From contig DAOVRE010000004.1 in the NCBI GenBank assembly GCA_030628305.1, forward strand, positions 1 to 21,515: a stretch of DNA of 21,515 nt, read 5' to 3'. Made by a program: the position numbers and the translations under genes. Every line of letters starts with the position of its first letter. Within the stretch, counting starts at the first letter, position 1. Source of the DNA: Candidatus Heimdallarchaeota archaeon. GTDB taxonomy: Archaea > Asgardarchaeota > Heimdallarchaeia > Heimdallarchaeales > Heimdallarchaeaceae. Under the pieces are notes generated by a model. The model was not told the DNA's origin and did not search any database. It worked only from the letters and a program-made list of their open reading frames with translations. Shown here in pieces: positions 13,463-21,515 of the stretch.

Positions 13463-15583
13463 ATGTCAAATCAACGCTCACTAAAGGAAATTGTTGATAT
13501 AATATCATCGGAAGCTGGATTAGGAAAAGAAGAAATCAATCAGTTAATCAATAATAAGATGGATGAATTAGGAGAGTTTGTTACTGCTTTGGGAGCTGCT
13601 CATATTGTAGCAAGAGAAATGAGTGTTGATCTCTCTTCTGAACCCAAGGTCACGGTTCCTCCAATGATAAATGTGGATCAACTTGTACCAGAAATAACCA
13701 ATGTTAATTTACTTGGAAGAATAACGAGAATTTATGATCAATTTGTATTTAAGAAGAAAGATGGTTCGGAAGGAGTGCTCCAATCCATAATATTGGAAGA
13801 TAAAACTGGTGCTATCCGCATTGTATTCTGGGACCAAAAAGCCGGTGAATTTCAAAAAGGAAATTGTAGCTTAGGCAATCCAATACGAATACTAGGTGCA
13901 TATACTCGAAAAGGAAAGGATGGTTCAACAGAAGTACACCTTGGGATTAGAAGCCATCTTCAGATTAGACCCTCTGGAATTAGGGATGAAGATTTACCTG
14001 AGTCTAAGGATTCTTTCTTTAAAATTACTGATATAAAGGGCAATGAAGCTGATGTTTCAATTAAAGGACAGATTACACAAATTGATGATATCCTCGAGTT
14101 TGAGCGTTCTGATGGTTCTAAAGGAACAAAGCGAGGTTTAATTATCGGAGATGAAACCGGAGAAGTTCTTGTGAATTTCTGGAATGAAAAATCTTCCCAA
14201 GTAAAAGATTTGAACCTCGGGGATATCATTAGTGTCATTGGTTTGTCATCAAAAATAGGTTTGAAAGGTTTAATTGAACTTCACTCAAATAGGTTTACAA
14301 ATTTCACAAAAGAAGAACCAACCGCTGATTTTGTTGTGAAGAAAGGTCTTGTAGGAACCGTTTCTAAGGAAAGCATTCAAATTACGAAACTTAATGAAAT
14401 CTCAGTTATCAATCAACTCATCTCCGTTAAAGGCTTAATAATACAAATAAATCCAATCCATGAATTTTCGCGTGAAAGTGGGAGCAAAGGAAAGGTACAA
14501 AACGTAATTATTTCAGATGATTCCTGTTTAATGAGAATTGTTCTGTGGGATGACAAAACAGCTTTGATTAGTTCTAAAGATACAGACAAAATGCTAAGCA
14601 TCAGTAATGGAAGCACTCGAAAGGGGAGGTTTACAGATATTGAAATTCATTGTGGAAACCAAACACAAATTGATCTTGAAGAAGTTGAGATTAGCGTTAT
14701 TAAACAATATCAAGTAAAATTTACTAATCTTAATGATATTAATCCAACTGAAACAGATGTAAATGTAAGAGGCATTATAACAGAATTTAATCCTGTACAA
14801 GAAATTACAACAAAAGAGAATGAAATCATAAAGTTACAGAGTTTTAAGATCAATGATCAAACCGCTGAAATCAAAGTTACTTGCTGGAGAGATAACGTGC
14901 AAAAACTAGTAAATCTAGGCAGTGGAGAGAGAATTGAAATATACCAAGCAAAAGTAAAGGAAGATTCAGGATATGGGCACGAACTCACCATTACAGGGAA
15001 TTCTTTTTTAAAAAAAGCTATTCACAATGACATGACACCTCAAGGTTTCGTGCCTAGTTCAACGATATCAAACCTTGGATTCCAAATTCAAACAATTAAT
15101 GATATTGAAGACATTAAAGACGGCGACATTGTCACAATTCAAGGTACGGTTGTGAAACTTAATGAAACACAGTTTGTTTATTCTTCATGCCCAGAATGTA
15201 AAAAAAAGGTCAATAAACAAGACAAACTTTACATCTGTAAAGAACATGGTGGGGTTGAGAAACCTATAAACCGAATTCTATTTTCATTTATTGTGAATGA
15301 TGGAACAGGAAACATCAACATTTTGTGTGCAGGTAAACTAGCCGAAATGATAATTGGCATGTCAGCTGATGCTGTTTCGAGAATGGTGGATGAACAAGAA
15401 TCCGATCAGGCTCCTTACTCTATTTTGCGAAATAAAGGATTTGAGAACTCGGAATTGATAATTAGTGGCAAAGTCAACATAAATCAATATCTCAACAGCT
15501 TGGAAATCATAGCCAGATCTATTGAGGAGGTAAGTTATAAAGAAGCCTCTAAAAACATGGTCAAACAGATATTCACCGAGTAA
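13463..15583 (+). CDS. rpa: Replication protein A-like single-stranded DNA-binding protein, multiple OB folds and a zinc finger
   Basis: The 706-residue protein binds single-stranded DNA in replication and repair. An N-terminal helical domain (IVDIISSEAGLGKEEINQLI ... LGAAHIVAREMSVDL) is typical of archaeal RPA. Four similar OB folds follow, each with the pattern 'GxIt.i......dG..g......I.D.tg.i.v.fW', near residues 70-165, 185-285, 305-405 and 420-515. A last OB fold (about 540-680) contains a zinc finger: Cys576, Cys579, Cys592 and His595, in the position of the RPA70/RPA41 zinc motif. The ATG at 13463 is chosen over a longer frame from 13397 that overlaps the upstream gene; a GGTG element follows the upstream stop. 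Its size and five OB folds make it one of the longer archaeal RPA types. Confidence 0.92.
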   Translation: MSNQRSLKEIVDIISSEAGLGKEEINQLINNKMDELGEFVTALGAAHIVAREMSVDLSSEPKVTVPPMINVDQLVPEITNVNLLGRITRIYDQFVFKKKDGSEGVLQSIILEDKTGAIRIVFWDQKAGEFQKGNCSLGNPIRILGAYTRKGKDGSTEVHLGIRSHLQIRPSGIRDEDLPESKDSFFKITDIKGNEADVSIKGQITQIDDILEFERSDGSKGTKRGLIIGDETGEVLVNFWNEKSSQVKDLNLGDIISVIGLSSKIGLKGLIELHSNRFTNFTKEEPTADFVVKKGLVGTVSKESIQITKLNEISVINQLISVKGLIIQINPIHEFSRESGSKGKVQNVIISDDSCLMRIVLWDDKTALISSKDTDKMLSISNGSTRKGRFTDIEIHCGNQTQIDLEEVEISVIKQYQVKFTNLNDINPTETDVNVRGIITEFNPVQEITTKENEIIKLQSFKINDQTAEIKVTCWRDNVQKLVNLGSGERIEIYQAKVKEDSGYGHELTITGNSFLKKAIHNDMTPQGFVPSSTISNLGFQIQTINDIEDIKDGDIVTIQGTVVKLNETQFVYSSCPECKKKVNKQDKLYICKEHGGVEKPINRILFSFIVNDGTGNINILCAGKLAEMIIGMSADAVSRMVDEQESDQAPYSILRNKGFENSELIISGKVNINQYLNSLEIIARSIEEVSYKEASKNMVKQIFTE

Positions 15584-15654
15584 TGCGCTTTTATCTCCTC
15601 CCTTGAATATTTAAGCGTTTATTCATTTTTATATTTGGCTTAATGTCGAAAAGC

Positions 15655-15663
15655 TTATTAATA
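15655..15663 (+). promoter_or_regulatory. TATA box of the 36-residue microprotein gene
   Basis: TTATTAATA is centred about 32 bases before the ATG at 15691, so the message would have a leader of only about six bases. Confidence 0.45.
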
Positions 15664-15690
15664 GTCACATGACTGCTTCAACGGGTTATA

Positions 15691-15801
15691 ATGGATTTTA
15701 CTGTATTACTAACTGTGTCTATCATTTTAATTATTATAGCAATTATATTTGCATTATTTTATCATGCCTTTAGTATTGGAAAAGAAGAAGAAACGGAATG
15801 A
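15691..15801 (+). CDS. 36-residue single-helix membrane microprotein, unknown function
   Basis: An ATG frame of 36 codons encodes a short polar start (MDFTVLL), a strongly hydrophobic helix of about 20 residues (residues 4-25, rich in Ile, Leu and Val), and then a polar tail ending IGKEEETE. The composition is that of a single-pass membrane peptide, not random AT-rich sequence, because the hydrophobic and charged parts are cleanly separated. A TATA box lies at the right distance, and the stop codon is six bases from the end of the converging surface-protein gene. I know of no named family; a small subunit or regulator of a membrane complex is possible. Confidence 0.5.
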   Translation: MDFTVLLTVSIILIIIAIIFALFYHAFSIGKEEETE

Positions 15802-15806
15802 TTTTA

Positions 15807-18710
15807 TTATATTTCTAATATCATTCCCTTTTTTTTATTGTAAACTTTTACTATTGTTGCTATTGCCCCTAATAATACACTGGAACTTGAAACAACTGGT
15901 ATTACTATATTTGTAATTGCATTAGCATTTGTTTTTTTAACCCCAACTAAATCTAATACCAAATAACTTCCTTTTGCTATATCAACATTGGATAATAAAA
16001 CATAAAGGTCATTTATTTGTAGTCCATATAATTCTGTTACATCTTCTTCTTTACTTGAGAAAACCTGCCATGTATACTTAGAAGTAACATAGCTCTCATT
16101 TAAATGATAAACAAGAGAGATGTTTGTATAACTTTTAGTTCTTGCATCTATAATGAAATGTATTACTATTTCATCATTTTTTTCTTCAATATTTGTTGAA
16201 ACCTCTGGACCTGTGGTTTCCACAATTAATTTGTGGTTTTCATTGCTTTTTTCGGTTTCAGCTTCCCAATAAATCACATTATCATCCCAATAAACTGGGA
16301 TTCGTAAGGTATCTGCTTCTATATAGGCATTTATTATTGGAGTCATTTCCTCTTCAATAATTGCAAACCACCTGTCGTGATTTTCAGGATATTGTATCTT
16401 ATATACTAAAGTTATATTATCGGAACTAGCTCTCACTTCCCCTTCTTGGACAATATTTACTTGTAAATCGCTAAACTGTATTTCGTAAGATTCTGTGAAA
16501 ATTGGATTATATTTGTTAATTACTGAACAATTTACATAGATTTCCTTTTGGTTAAGTGGTAATTGAATTTCAAAGGAATATTCGCCCCAACTATCTGTAA
16601 TTCCTGTGACAGTACCAATTGTTTCTATTTCTATTCTAACTGGTGCATTGCCAACAGGGAGGCTATTTGCAGTAACACAAAAATCAAATTGATAGTGTAA
16701 TCCCGAATCCATTTTTGTATACGTGAATGAAGCTTCTAAAGTACTTTCTATAACATTGATTTTTATTGATTCTATTATTGTGGCATGAGTTTGAGATGCA
16801 GCCCATATGTCTAATTTGACTTCTCCCAATTCAAGATAGAATGCTGATAAATGAAGCCTAAATATATTTCCATTTTCTTCTACTGGAATTTCCTCATTAT
16901 CTAAATATACAATAAGAGATGATTCTTCTATTGCTTGTCCACTTTCCAAATCTAAATAGTTGATATCTAGTATTTGAAGTGTGAATTGTGGCATTTCAAT
17001 TTGATCTAAGACTATCAGTTGGGATGGTAGTCTGATTAAACTGATTGTTGTACTTGTGAATCCTATGGTATCTGCATCCATTACTATGAATGTTACATCA
17101 TATGTACCATTATGTACCCACGAAGGAAAATTGAGATTCATTGTTTCATTTGTGATATAGCCTTTCATGGAACCATTTTCAATTCCTGACCAAAATGCGA
17201 AAACCGGTATTTCATCTATTGGCTGGCTGAATTCAACCGTCGCATTTAACATCTCAAATATTGTTAGCTCAGAAAATATTGTTTTATTTATCAAATTCTG
17301 AATGGTAAATTGACAATTGAGATTGGTGGTAGAACCAATCTTCAATAAAGTCAAAACAGCTTGAGTTTCGCCTATATTTTCGATGTTTTGAATCTGAAAA
17401 TTTTCTATATTTTCATCTAGGATCCAATATTCAGGATAAGTGATGTTAATTTGGTTAATTTCTGAGCTTATTTGATTTGTAGTTATCGTATATGAAATTG
17501 TGGTATCGCTTTCAGTCTGTATGTTTTTACTGAATTGCATCATAATCGTTCCTGTTATGTTTAGAATATATTCTGATTTAATTTCGAAAGTTGAATTATG
17601 ATTCCATTTCAAATCAATCTCATTATTTAGATTTGTCTCATCTACATGCACATCAATATCTACAGCTCCTGAACTAATATTAGTTGAACTGACCGAAAAA
17701 TCGTTCAATTCAAGATCTATATCTTCTGGTGATACGGATGAAGTTACTTTAAACTCATCAATAAGGAGAGAACATTCTGAATATTCTGGTGAAATAACAT
17801 AAATGCCTATGGATTTAAGAACCGTGGGAATATAGGGGTCTCCTTGATCAAAAAGATCTGATATCTCAAGGGAATAGAAGTTCCATTGATCATTCCAACT
17901 ACTATTTTCTAAAAGTCGATAAACTACAAATGGCGTGGTTGTATTCTCTCCAATTTCAGGTGGGTCAATATCTGTATAGTGCCAATGTATAACCATAATT
18001 CTACAAGTATCAAAAACAATATCAAAAATCAGAGAAGAGTTTATGACATTTTGTAAAGATGAATTAGATTCTAATAGATAGTTATAACTAATACGTGTAT
18101 CTGTTTGGTATAATTCTATGTTTTCTTGATACAATGAATAGGTCATTGTCTCTGTATTGCTTGAATAAAATTTCCATACGTTGTCTCCTTCTATACTCCT
18201 TGGATCTGCGGTTCTTTCTATACTCAAACCTGCTTGCATGACATCATCTGAATAGAATGATTCTTGTACTTCGGCCCCAGAATTCTGAACATACTGCACT
18301 TCCATATTTACAATTTCTCCCCTAAGATTATACATTCCTTGGTCTGGAACTGAAATAATTGAATCCCCATCTTCAATTTTACCAGCTATTTCTTGTCCTG
18401 TATAATTTGCTTCAAGACTTACATTTGGGTTAAAACTATCAAGGGTCTCGGTAAGTGAGACATTATTTTCCTCCCAGCTATCCTCTAAGTCACTAAAACC
18501 TTGTTCAACATTAGAAACTGTATATTCTCTATAATTGTTTCCATGAACAGAATCTTCTATACTACCATTTATTGTGATTTCCTCCACTTTATCATTGTTT
18601 TGATAATTATCGTAATCACTTATTCCATCATCCACTAACAAGGATCCTTGATTAATAGTAGATAAACTAACAAAGACTAGTATAACAAATAGCAATTTTC
18701 TGTATTTCAT
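15807..18710 (-). CDS. Large secreted surface protein, beta-rich, with a C-terminal membrane anchor
   Basis: I do not recognise a named family for this 967-residue protein. It has an N-terminal signal peptide (MKYRKLLFVILVFVSLSTIN) and a C-terminal transmembrane helix (about 938-957) followed by basic KVYNKKKG, so it stands on the outer cell surface. The first 330 residues look like a jellyroll-type domain, with VWKFYSS and LLIDEFKV elements. The rest reads as consecutive Ig/fibronectin-like beta domains, one with the 'GNAPVRIEIETIGTVTGITDSWGEYSFE' pattern near residue 690, quoted only by its ends as GNAPVRIE and DSWGEYSFE. About 21 N-x-S/T sequons make it a likely heavy glycoprotein. Few cysteines occur. 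The start codon lies 25 bases from a TATA box, so the message is leaderless. Confidence 0.75.
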   Translation of the reverse strand: MKYRKLLFVILVFVSLSTINQGSLLVDDGISDYDNYQNNDKVEEITINGSIEDSVHGNNYREYTVSNVEQGFSDLEDSWEENNVSLTETLDSFNPNVSLEANYTGQEIAGKIEDGDSIISVPDQGMYNLRGEIVNMEVQYVQNSGAEVQESFYSDDVMQAGLSIERTADPRSIEGDNVWKFYSSNTETMTYSLYQENIELYQTDTRISYNYLLESNSSLQNVINSSLIFDIVFDTCRIMVIHWHYTDIDPPEIGENTTTPFVVYRLLENSSWNDQWNFYSLEISDLFDQGDPYIPTVLKSIGIYVISPEYSECSLLIDEFKVTSSVSPEDIDLELNDFSVSSTNISSGAVDIDVHVDETNLNNEIDLKWNHNSTFEIKSEYILNITGTIMMQFSKNIQTESDTTISYTITTNQISSEINQINITYPEYWILDENIENFQIQNIENIGETQAVLTLLKIGSTTNLNCQFTIQNLINKTIFSELTIFEMLNATVEFSQPIDEIPVFAFWSGIENGSMKGYITNETMNLNFPSWVHNGTYDVTFIVMDADTIGFTSTTISLIRLPSQLIVLDQIEMPQFTLQILDINYLDLESGQAIEESSLIVYLDNEEIPVEENGNIFRLHLSAFYLELGEVKLDIWAASQTHATIIESIKINVIESTLEASFTYTKMDSGLHYQFDFCVTANSLPVGNAPVRIEIETIGTVTGITDSWGEYSFEIQLPLNQKEIYVNCSVINKYNPIFTESYEIQFSDLQVNIVQEGEVRASSDNITLVYKIQYPENHDRWFAIIEEEMTPIINAYIEADTLRIPVYWDDNVIYWEAETEKSNENHKLIVETTGPEVSTNIEEKNDEIVIHFIIDARTKSYTNISLVYHLNESYVTSKYTWQVFSSKEEDVTELYGLQINDLYVLLSNVDIAKGSYLVLDLVGVKKTNANAITNIVIPVVSSSSVLLGAIATIVKVYNKKKGMILEI

Positions 18711-18728
18711 CTCATATGTTTATCTTAA

Positions 18729-18740
18729 CTATATATTAAA
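18729..18740 (-). promoter_or_regulatory. TATA box of the large surface protein gene
   Basis: The minus strand reads TTTAATATATAG, centred 25 bases before the ATG at 18710. This is the spacing of a leaderless archaeal transcript. The remainder of the divergent gap up to 18924 shows no gene. Confidence 0.65.
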
Positions 18741-18924
18741 AACCGCACATTTTTTACTCTCTTTCCCTTATACTTACAACTTACCTTTGCTTACTGAATA
18801 TGTCACTATGATGGTGTGCTTGAATACTTTCGGTTAACTGTCTCTTTTTGTTGAAATTATCTGTTATAGTAGAGCTCTAGATACATTAAATTTAGTGTGA
18901 CAGTTGCTCGAGCTTTGTTTCAAT

Positions 18925-18933
18925 CTTAAAAAT
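18925..18933 (+). promoter_or_regulatory. TATA box of the TFB gene
   Basis: CTTAAAAAT is centred about 42 bases before the ATG at 18971. The predicted start leaves a leader of around 17 bases, with GAG just before the ATG. Confidence 0.4.
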
Positions 18934-18970
18934 TTTGAATAGTTTTACCGATATTGTTATTCTGAGTCAG

Positions 18971-20002
18971 ATGGAAGCTTATATGTGTGATGAGTGCAAG
19001 TCAAGAATAGTTAAAGAAAATGGGCTATACGTGTGCCAAAGCTGTGGTTTAGTTCACGACGCGGTCTTAGATGCATCTTCTTTTCAATTAGGATCCGTAT
19101 CCAAAAGTAATCAACGCAAGAGTCAACAGTTTACTTCTATAAACAATAGACTAGCTGTTGTGAGTTCACTCGGTTCCTCTATTGGTACTGTAGAAGAATA
19201 TATGTTTAGAGACGCTAATGGATCACTATTGGATCAAAGCACTCAATCGAAATTTAGAAAATTTAAAAATTATTATCATATCCCCGGCGCGATTAAAGGG
19301 AAGGAAACCGACTACAGGACAATAAAAATAATGAATGAAGTATTTGTGCGACTTCATGTTCCTGAAAAAATACGCAATCGTTCTTTGTTTCTATATCACA
19401 AATACAAGAAAGAACATAAAGGCAAAATAACAAACCATGTCCTGTTATCTGCTTTGTCTCTTCTTCTTAGTGTCCGTGAATTTAAACATAATTGTCCTTT
19501 AACCCTCAAAGAGATAGTTGGAACATACAGAGAATTGGGTCACCGAGTATTGGGTAAAAACTTACTTAGTTTGATGCAAGATTTAAACATTAAATCTCCT
19601 TCTTCAAACATAAGAAGGAGTGAAGAATATGTTTTTCGAATATGTTCTCTTATATGTCGCCATTCTCCAATAAAAGAAAGGATAGAAAAAAAATATTCTA
19701 TTGATGTTTATGTATATGAAAAAATGCTTCAATTACTTTGTTTACGAATTCTAGAAAGCATTCCTTATGTTGAACGTGGAGGAAAACGTCCTTATCCTTT
19801 TTCTGCAGCCTCTGCCTATGTAGCTGATAAACTTCTATCAAAGAAACTCAACAGTTCTTCAGCTCTAACTCAAAAACTAGTTGCTCAATCAACTAACGTT
19901 GCTGAATTTACTATCAGAGATCATGCAGAATTCATGTTTAGTTATGATTATGATAAAATAATCACTGAAATTAGTAAAAGGCTTTCTTCAAGTTTCGAAT
20001 AA
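18971..20002 (+). CDS. tfb: Transcription initiation factor B (TFB/TFIIB), divergent paralogue
   Basis: TFB bridges TBP-bound promoter DNA and RNA polymerase. The 343-residue protein has the N-terminal zinc ribbon with Cys6, Cys9, Cys22 and Cys25. A B-reader/linker block follows, where LGSSIG stands for the usual 'LsTvIg' and KFRKFKNYY for 'RLRkWq'. Then come two cyclin-fold repeats (about 110-205 and 215-330). The match is clear in pattern but weak in residues, and the protein is longer than the usual 300 or so, so it is probably an accessory paralogue and not the housekeeping TFB. The ATG at 18971 is preferred over a TTG at 18935 because the zinc ribbon then starts at the N-terminus as in other TFBs. 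It is divergent from the large surface protein gene. Confidence 0.85.
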   Translation: MEAYMCDECKSRIVKENGLYVCQSCGLVHDAVLDASSFQLGSVSKSNQRKSQQFTSINNRLAVVSSLGSSIGTVEEYMFRDANGSLLDQSTQSKFRKFKNYYHIPGAIKGKETDYRTIKIMNEVFVRLHVPEKIRNRSLFLYHKYKKEHKGKITNHVLLSALSLLLSVREFKHNCPLTLKEIVGTYRELGHRVLGKNLLSLMQDLNIKSPSSNIRRSEEYVFRICSLICRHSPIKERIEKKYSIDVYVYEKMLQLLCLRILESIPYVERGGKRPYPFSAASAYVADKLLSKKLNSSSALTQKLVAQSTNVAEFTIRDHAEFMFSYDYDKIITEISKRLSSSFE

Positions 20003-20036
20003 TGTTTAGTAGAGAAATAAATGAAATTTCCCTACT

Positions 20037-20660
20037 TTAGAATTGAATTAGATTCGAAAAGAAATTTTGTACTACTAATACAATTGCTATATGAAGAATA
20101 AAAACAATTACAACTTTAAAGATTATGCGTTTTTCATTACTCATTTTCAGTAAGTAGTAGTTATTTAAACAATTGATAACTAAAAAGGAAAATGACAAAA
20201 ATGACCATATAGTAAACGAAAAAGAGAACGAGAAATCCCCGGCACTAATTAATGAATAAAAATTGGAAAATAAAGGAGAGAATCCTGCTATCATGGCTAT
20301 TGTAATTAGAGTAACGTAACGTATTATCCGCATCCTTCTTATATGTACCTTTAACAAGTCATCTCTCTCTTCGAGCGCTTCTTCTCGCATTTTAATGAGT
20401 TCTGCTGTTGATTTAAACCGTTCTATCATTTCTTGAGTATCAGCTTGTAATGCTGATGCAAATAGATTAGCAATCTCTGGATAATCTAATTTAAGTGCTG
20501 AGAAAATATCGGTGATTTCCTCTCCAAGCTGAATCCTTAGAAGTAATTCTTTAGGAAACTCTTCTATAGAGAACATAGCTCTTTCAAGATTTTCTCCTTT
20601 TTCCATTTGGTTTGCTATTTCACGGAGTAAAATATGATCTGAAAATGATAGTTTATACAT
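20037..20660 (-). CDS. Type II/IV secretion platform protein (T2SSF/TadC-like), second of a pair
   Basis: The 207-residue membrane protein fits a short T2SSF (TadC/FlaJ-like) protein. The cytoplasmic helical domain covers residues 1-110, with the family pattern of a GENLERAM helix, then LGEEITDIFSAL, and LFASALQADTQEMIERFKSTAELIKMREEALEE. Three or so hydrophobic helices follow (about 113-132, 143-165 and 182-200). Such proteins form the membrane platform on which a secretion ATPase assembles a pilus or archaellum filament. It starts inside the end of the preceding gene (eight bases overlap, ATGTATAA), with a G-rich stretch before the ATG, so the two are translated together. It is shorter than usual because the first membrane pair is missing. 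Confidence 0.75.
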   Translation of the reverse strand: MYKLSFSDHILLREIANQMEKGENLERAMFSIEEFPKELLLRIQLGEEITDIFSALKLDYPEIANLFASALQADTQEMIERFKSTAELIKMREEALEERDDLLKVHIRRMRIIRYVTLITIAMIAGFSPLFSNFYSLISAGDFSFSFSFTIWSFLSFSFLVINCLNNYYLLKMSNEKRIIFKVVIVFILHIAIVLVVQNFFSNLIQF

Positions 20661-21462
20661 TTTTTCCCCCCATGCTTTTGTTCTGAATTAGTCTAAGTGT
20701 TACAGTTCCAAAAACCGCGTAAAGTAATGGAAAAAGCAGCAATGTTGGTGAAGTTGGTGAAACTATAAGTGATAAAACTAAACTAAGAACCAACGGTAAT
20801 AGACACGAGATTGCAACAAAGATGACCATATTATCCTCAATCAATTTAATTTCTTTTTTTAATCTGGTCAAAAAATCAGGATCGGTTTCTATAAAAGAAT
20901 CTGGATTTTTTAGGCTCTGAAACGCATATTTGTGCTTTTTGTTGTGAAACATCTTTGAGTTTTCATCAATTGTTTGATTTTCATCAGCCCCAATGTTCAG
21001 ATTAAAGATCATATCTTCAAAGTATTTTTTGTAGAAATTATCGACTGTTCCTTTCTTCAGAAGCAATTCAATGGAGTGAGGTAAAGATTGTGTTGATTTC
21101 ATATTAATAGAGAGTGAATTTATAATTAGAAAGGCTATCTCATCAAATAATCTGTGCCTTTTTATTATAGCTGACCTAACATTATCACTAAAAACAAAGA
21201 AGAGAACAAGTGAAATTACAATTGAAACGGTCAGCGTAAAAATCAAATTTAAATGAATTAGGAAGTAACAGAGTAACATAGAACCAAAAAAACTTAGTAT
21301 TGCAAGATTACATAGCACCACTAGTTTTACCAAATCGTTTTCTGATATAAAATTTTCTGAATGTTTTCTTATTTTACCTAATGTGATTCTGTAAAGAAAT
21401 TCTTTTGGTACAATACTGAAGTGCATTGTTCTTTGTATTAATGAAAAATACCTCGTCCCCAC
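20653..21462 (-). CDS. Type II/IV secretion platform protein (T2SSF/TadB-like), first of a pair
   Basis: The 269-residue membrane protein has the full T2SSF layout. A cytoplasmic N-terminal region is followed by a pair of membrane helices (about 47-93), a cytoplasmic helical domain (about 95-210, with FLIINSLSINMKSTQSLPHSIELLLKKG given by its ends FLIINSLS and IELLLKKG), and a second membrane pair (about 212-255). It should form the inner-membrane core of a type IV pilus-like machine together with its partner gene. The start is taken at a GTG with GGTGA five bases upstream, the same arrangement as in rpl10 and rpl12. An ATG twelve codons later is an alternative. The ATPase and pilin genes expected for the system are not in the window but may lie just upstream. 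Confidence 0.78.
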   Translation of the reverse strand: MGTRYFSLIQRTMHFSIVPKEFLYRITLGKIRKHSENFISENDLVKLVVLCNLAILSFFGSMLLCYFLIHLNLIFTLTVSIVISLVLFFVFSDNVRSAIIKRHRLFDEIAFLIINSLSINMKSTQSLPHSIELLLKKGTVDNFYKKYFEDMIFNLNIGADENQTIDENSKMFHNKKHKYAFQSLKNPDSFIETDPDFLTRLKKEIKLIEDNMVIFVAISCLLPLVLSLVLSLIVSPTSPTLLLFPLLYAVFGTVTLRLIQNKSMGGKNV

Positions 21463-21515
21463 TTATTTCACCATTAATAATTGTTCTTTTTTATTCTCAA
21501 CATGATGTTGAAAAC
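21463..21515 (-). CDS. Possible last codons of the gene before the pilus platform pair
   Basis: One minus-strand frame is open from the window edge and ends in TAA directly next to the GTG start of the following gene, giving a hydrophilic tail (ENKKEQLLMVK). Another frame ends at 21474. The tight junction and the ribosome binding site inside it favour the first. If real, a secretion ATPase gene is a likely candidate by analogy with other archaeal clusters. Seventeen codons are too few to test this. Confidence 0.3.
   Translation of the reverse strand, partial: FQHHVENKKEQLLMVK

Noticed and set aside
20653..20660. Frameshift splitting one platform gene in two
   Set aside because: Each product has its own T2SSF-like cytoplasmic domain and membrane helices, and the second has its own start with a G-rich site, so a natural pair of overlapping genes explains it better.

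Overview
The window is AT-rich archaeal chromosome, most likely from an Asgard archaeon (Promethearchaeota). The archaeal signs are ribosomal proteins L1, P0/L10 and P1/L12 with the shared acidic tail, a TFIIB-type factor (TFB), a RadB-like recombinase, a multi-OB-fold RPA, a type II/IV secretion-type pilus platform, and TATA-box promoters placed for leaderless transcripts. The Asgard signs are a Ras/Arf-like small GTPase in an operon with a Roadblock protein, and a three-helix membrane protein that closely resembles the eukaryotic oligosaccharyltransferase subunit OST3/OST6/OSTC (DC2). The exact lineage cannot be fixed from this sequence. The genetic code is standard: TAA, TAG and TGA all end genes.

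Layout. From 1 to 1447 (+) lies the end of a HerA-like ATPase. From 1569 to 3544 (+) is the stalk operon rpl1-rpl10-rpl12, preceded by a leader hairpin that looks like an L1 autoregulatory site. From 7201 down to 3608 (-) is a compact five-gene run: KaiC-like ATPase, Roadblock/LC7 protein, FIST-domain sensor, small GTPase, small CxxC protein. From 7318 to 8659 (+) are a tandem winged-helix protein (possibly UFL1-like) and the OST3/OST6/OSTC-like protein, each with its own promoter. From 10894 down to 8883 (-) are tRNA-Thr(GGU), nadE, a two-helix membrane protein and a RadB-like ATPase. From 11038 to 15801 (+) are a membrane-anchored extracellular protein, a two-HTH regulator followed 13 bases later by a large RPA, and an unlisted 36-residue membrane microprotein. 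From 18710 down to 15807 (-) is a 967-residue surface protein rich in N-glycosylation sequons. From 18971 to 20002 (+) is a divergent TFB. From 21515 down to 20037 (-) are two pilus platform proteins (T2SSF/TadC type) and possibly the last codons of the gene before them.

How the parts may work together. The minus-strand operon groups an ATPase, a Roadblock scaffold, a ligand-sensing domain and a GTPase, which suggests one sensory switch. The OST-like subunit and the sequon-dense surface proteins point to active N-glycosylation at the cell surface. First genes of transcripts mostly have a TATA box about 25 bases before the start codon and no leader, while genes inside operons mostly use a GGTGA-type Shine-Dalgarno site. 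No insertion sequence, CRISPR array or prophage signal was seen, and no gene-free stretch exceeds 300 bases.
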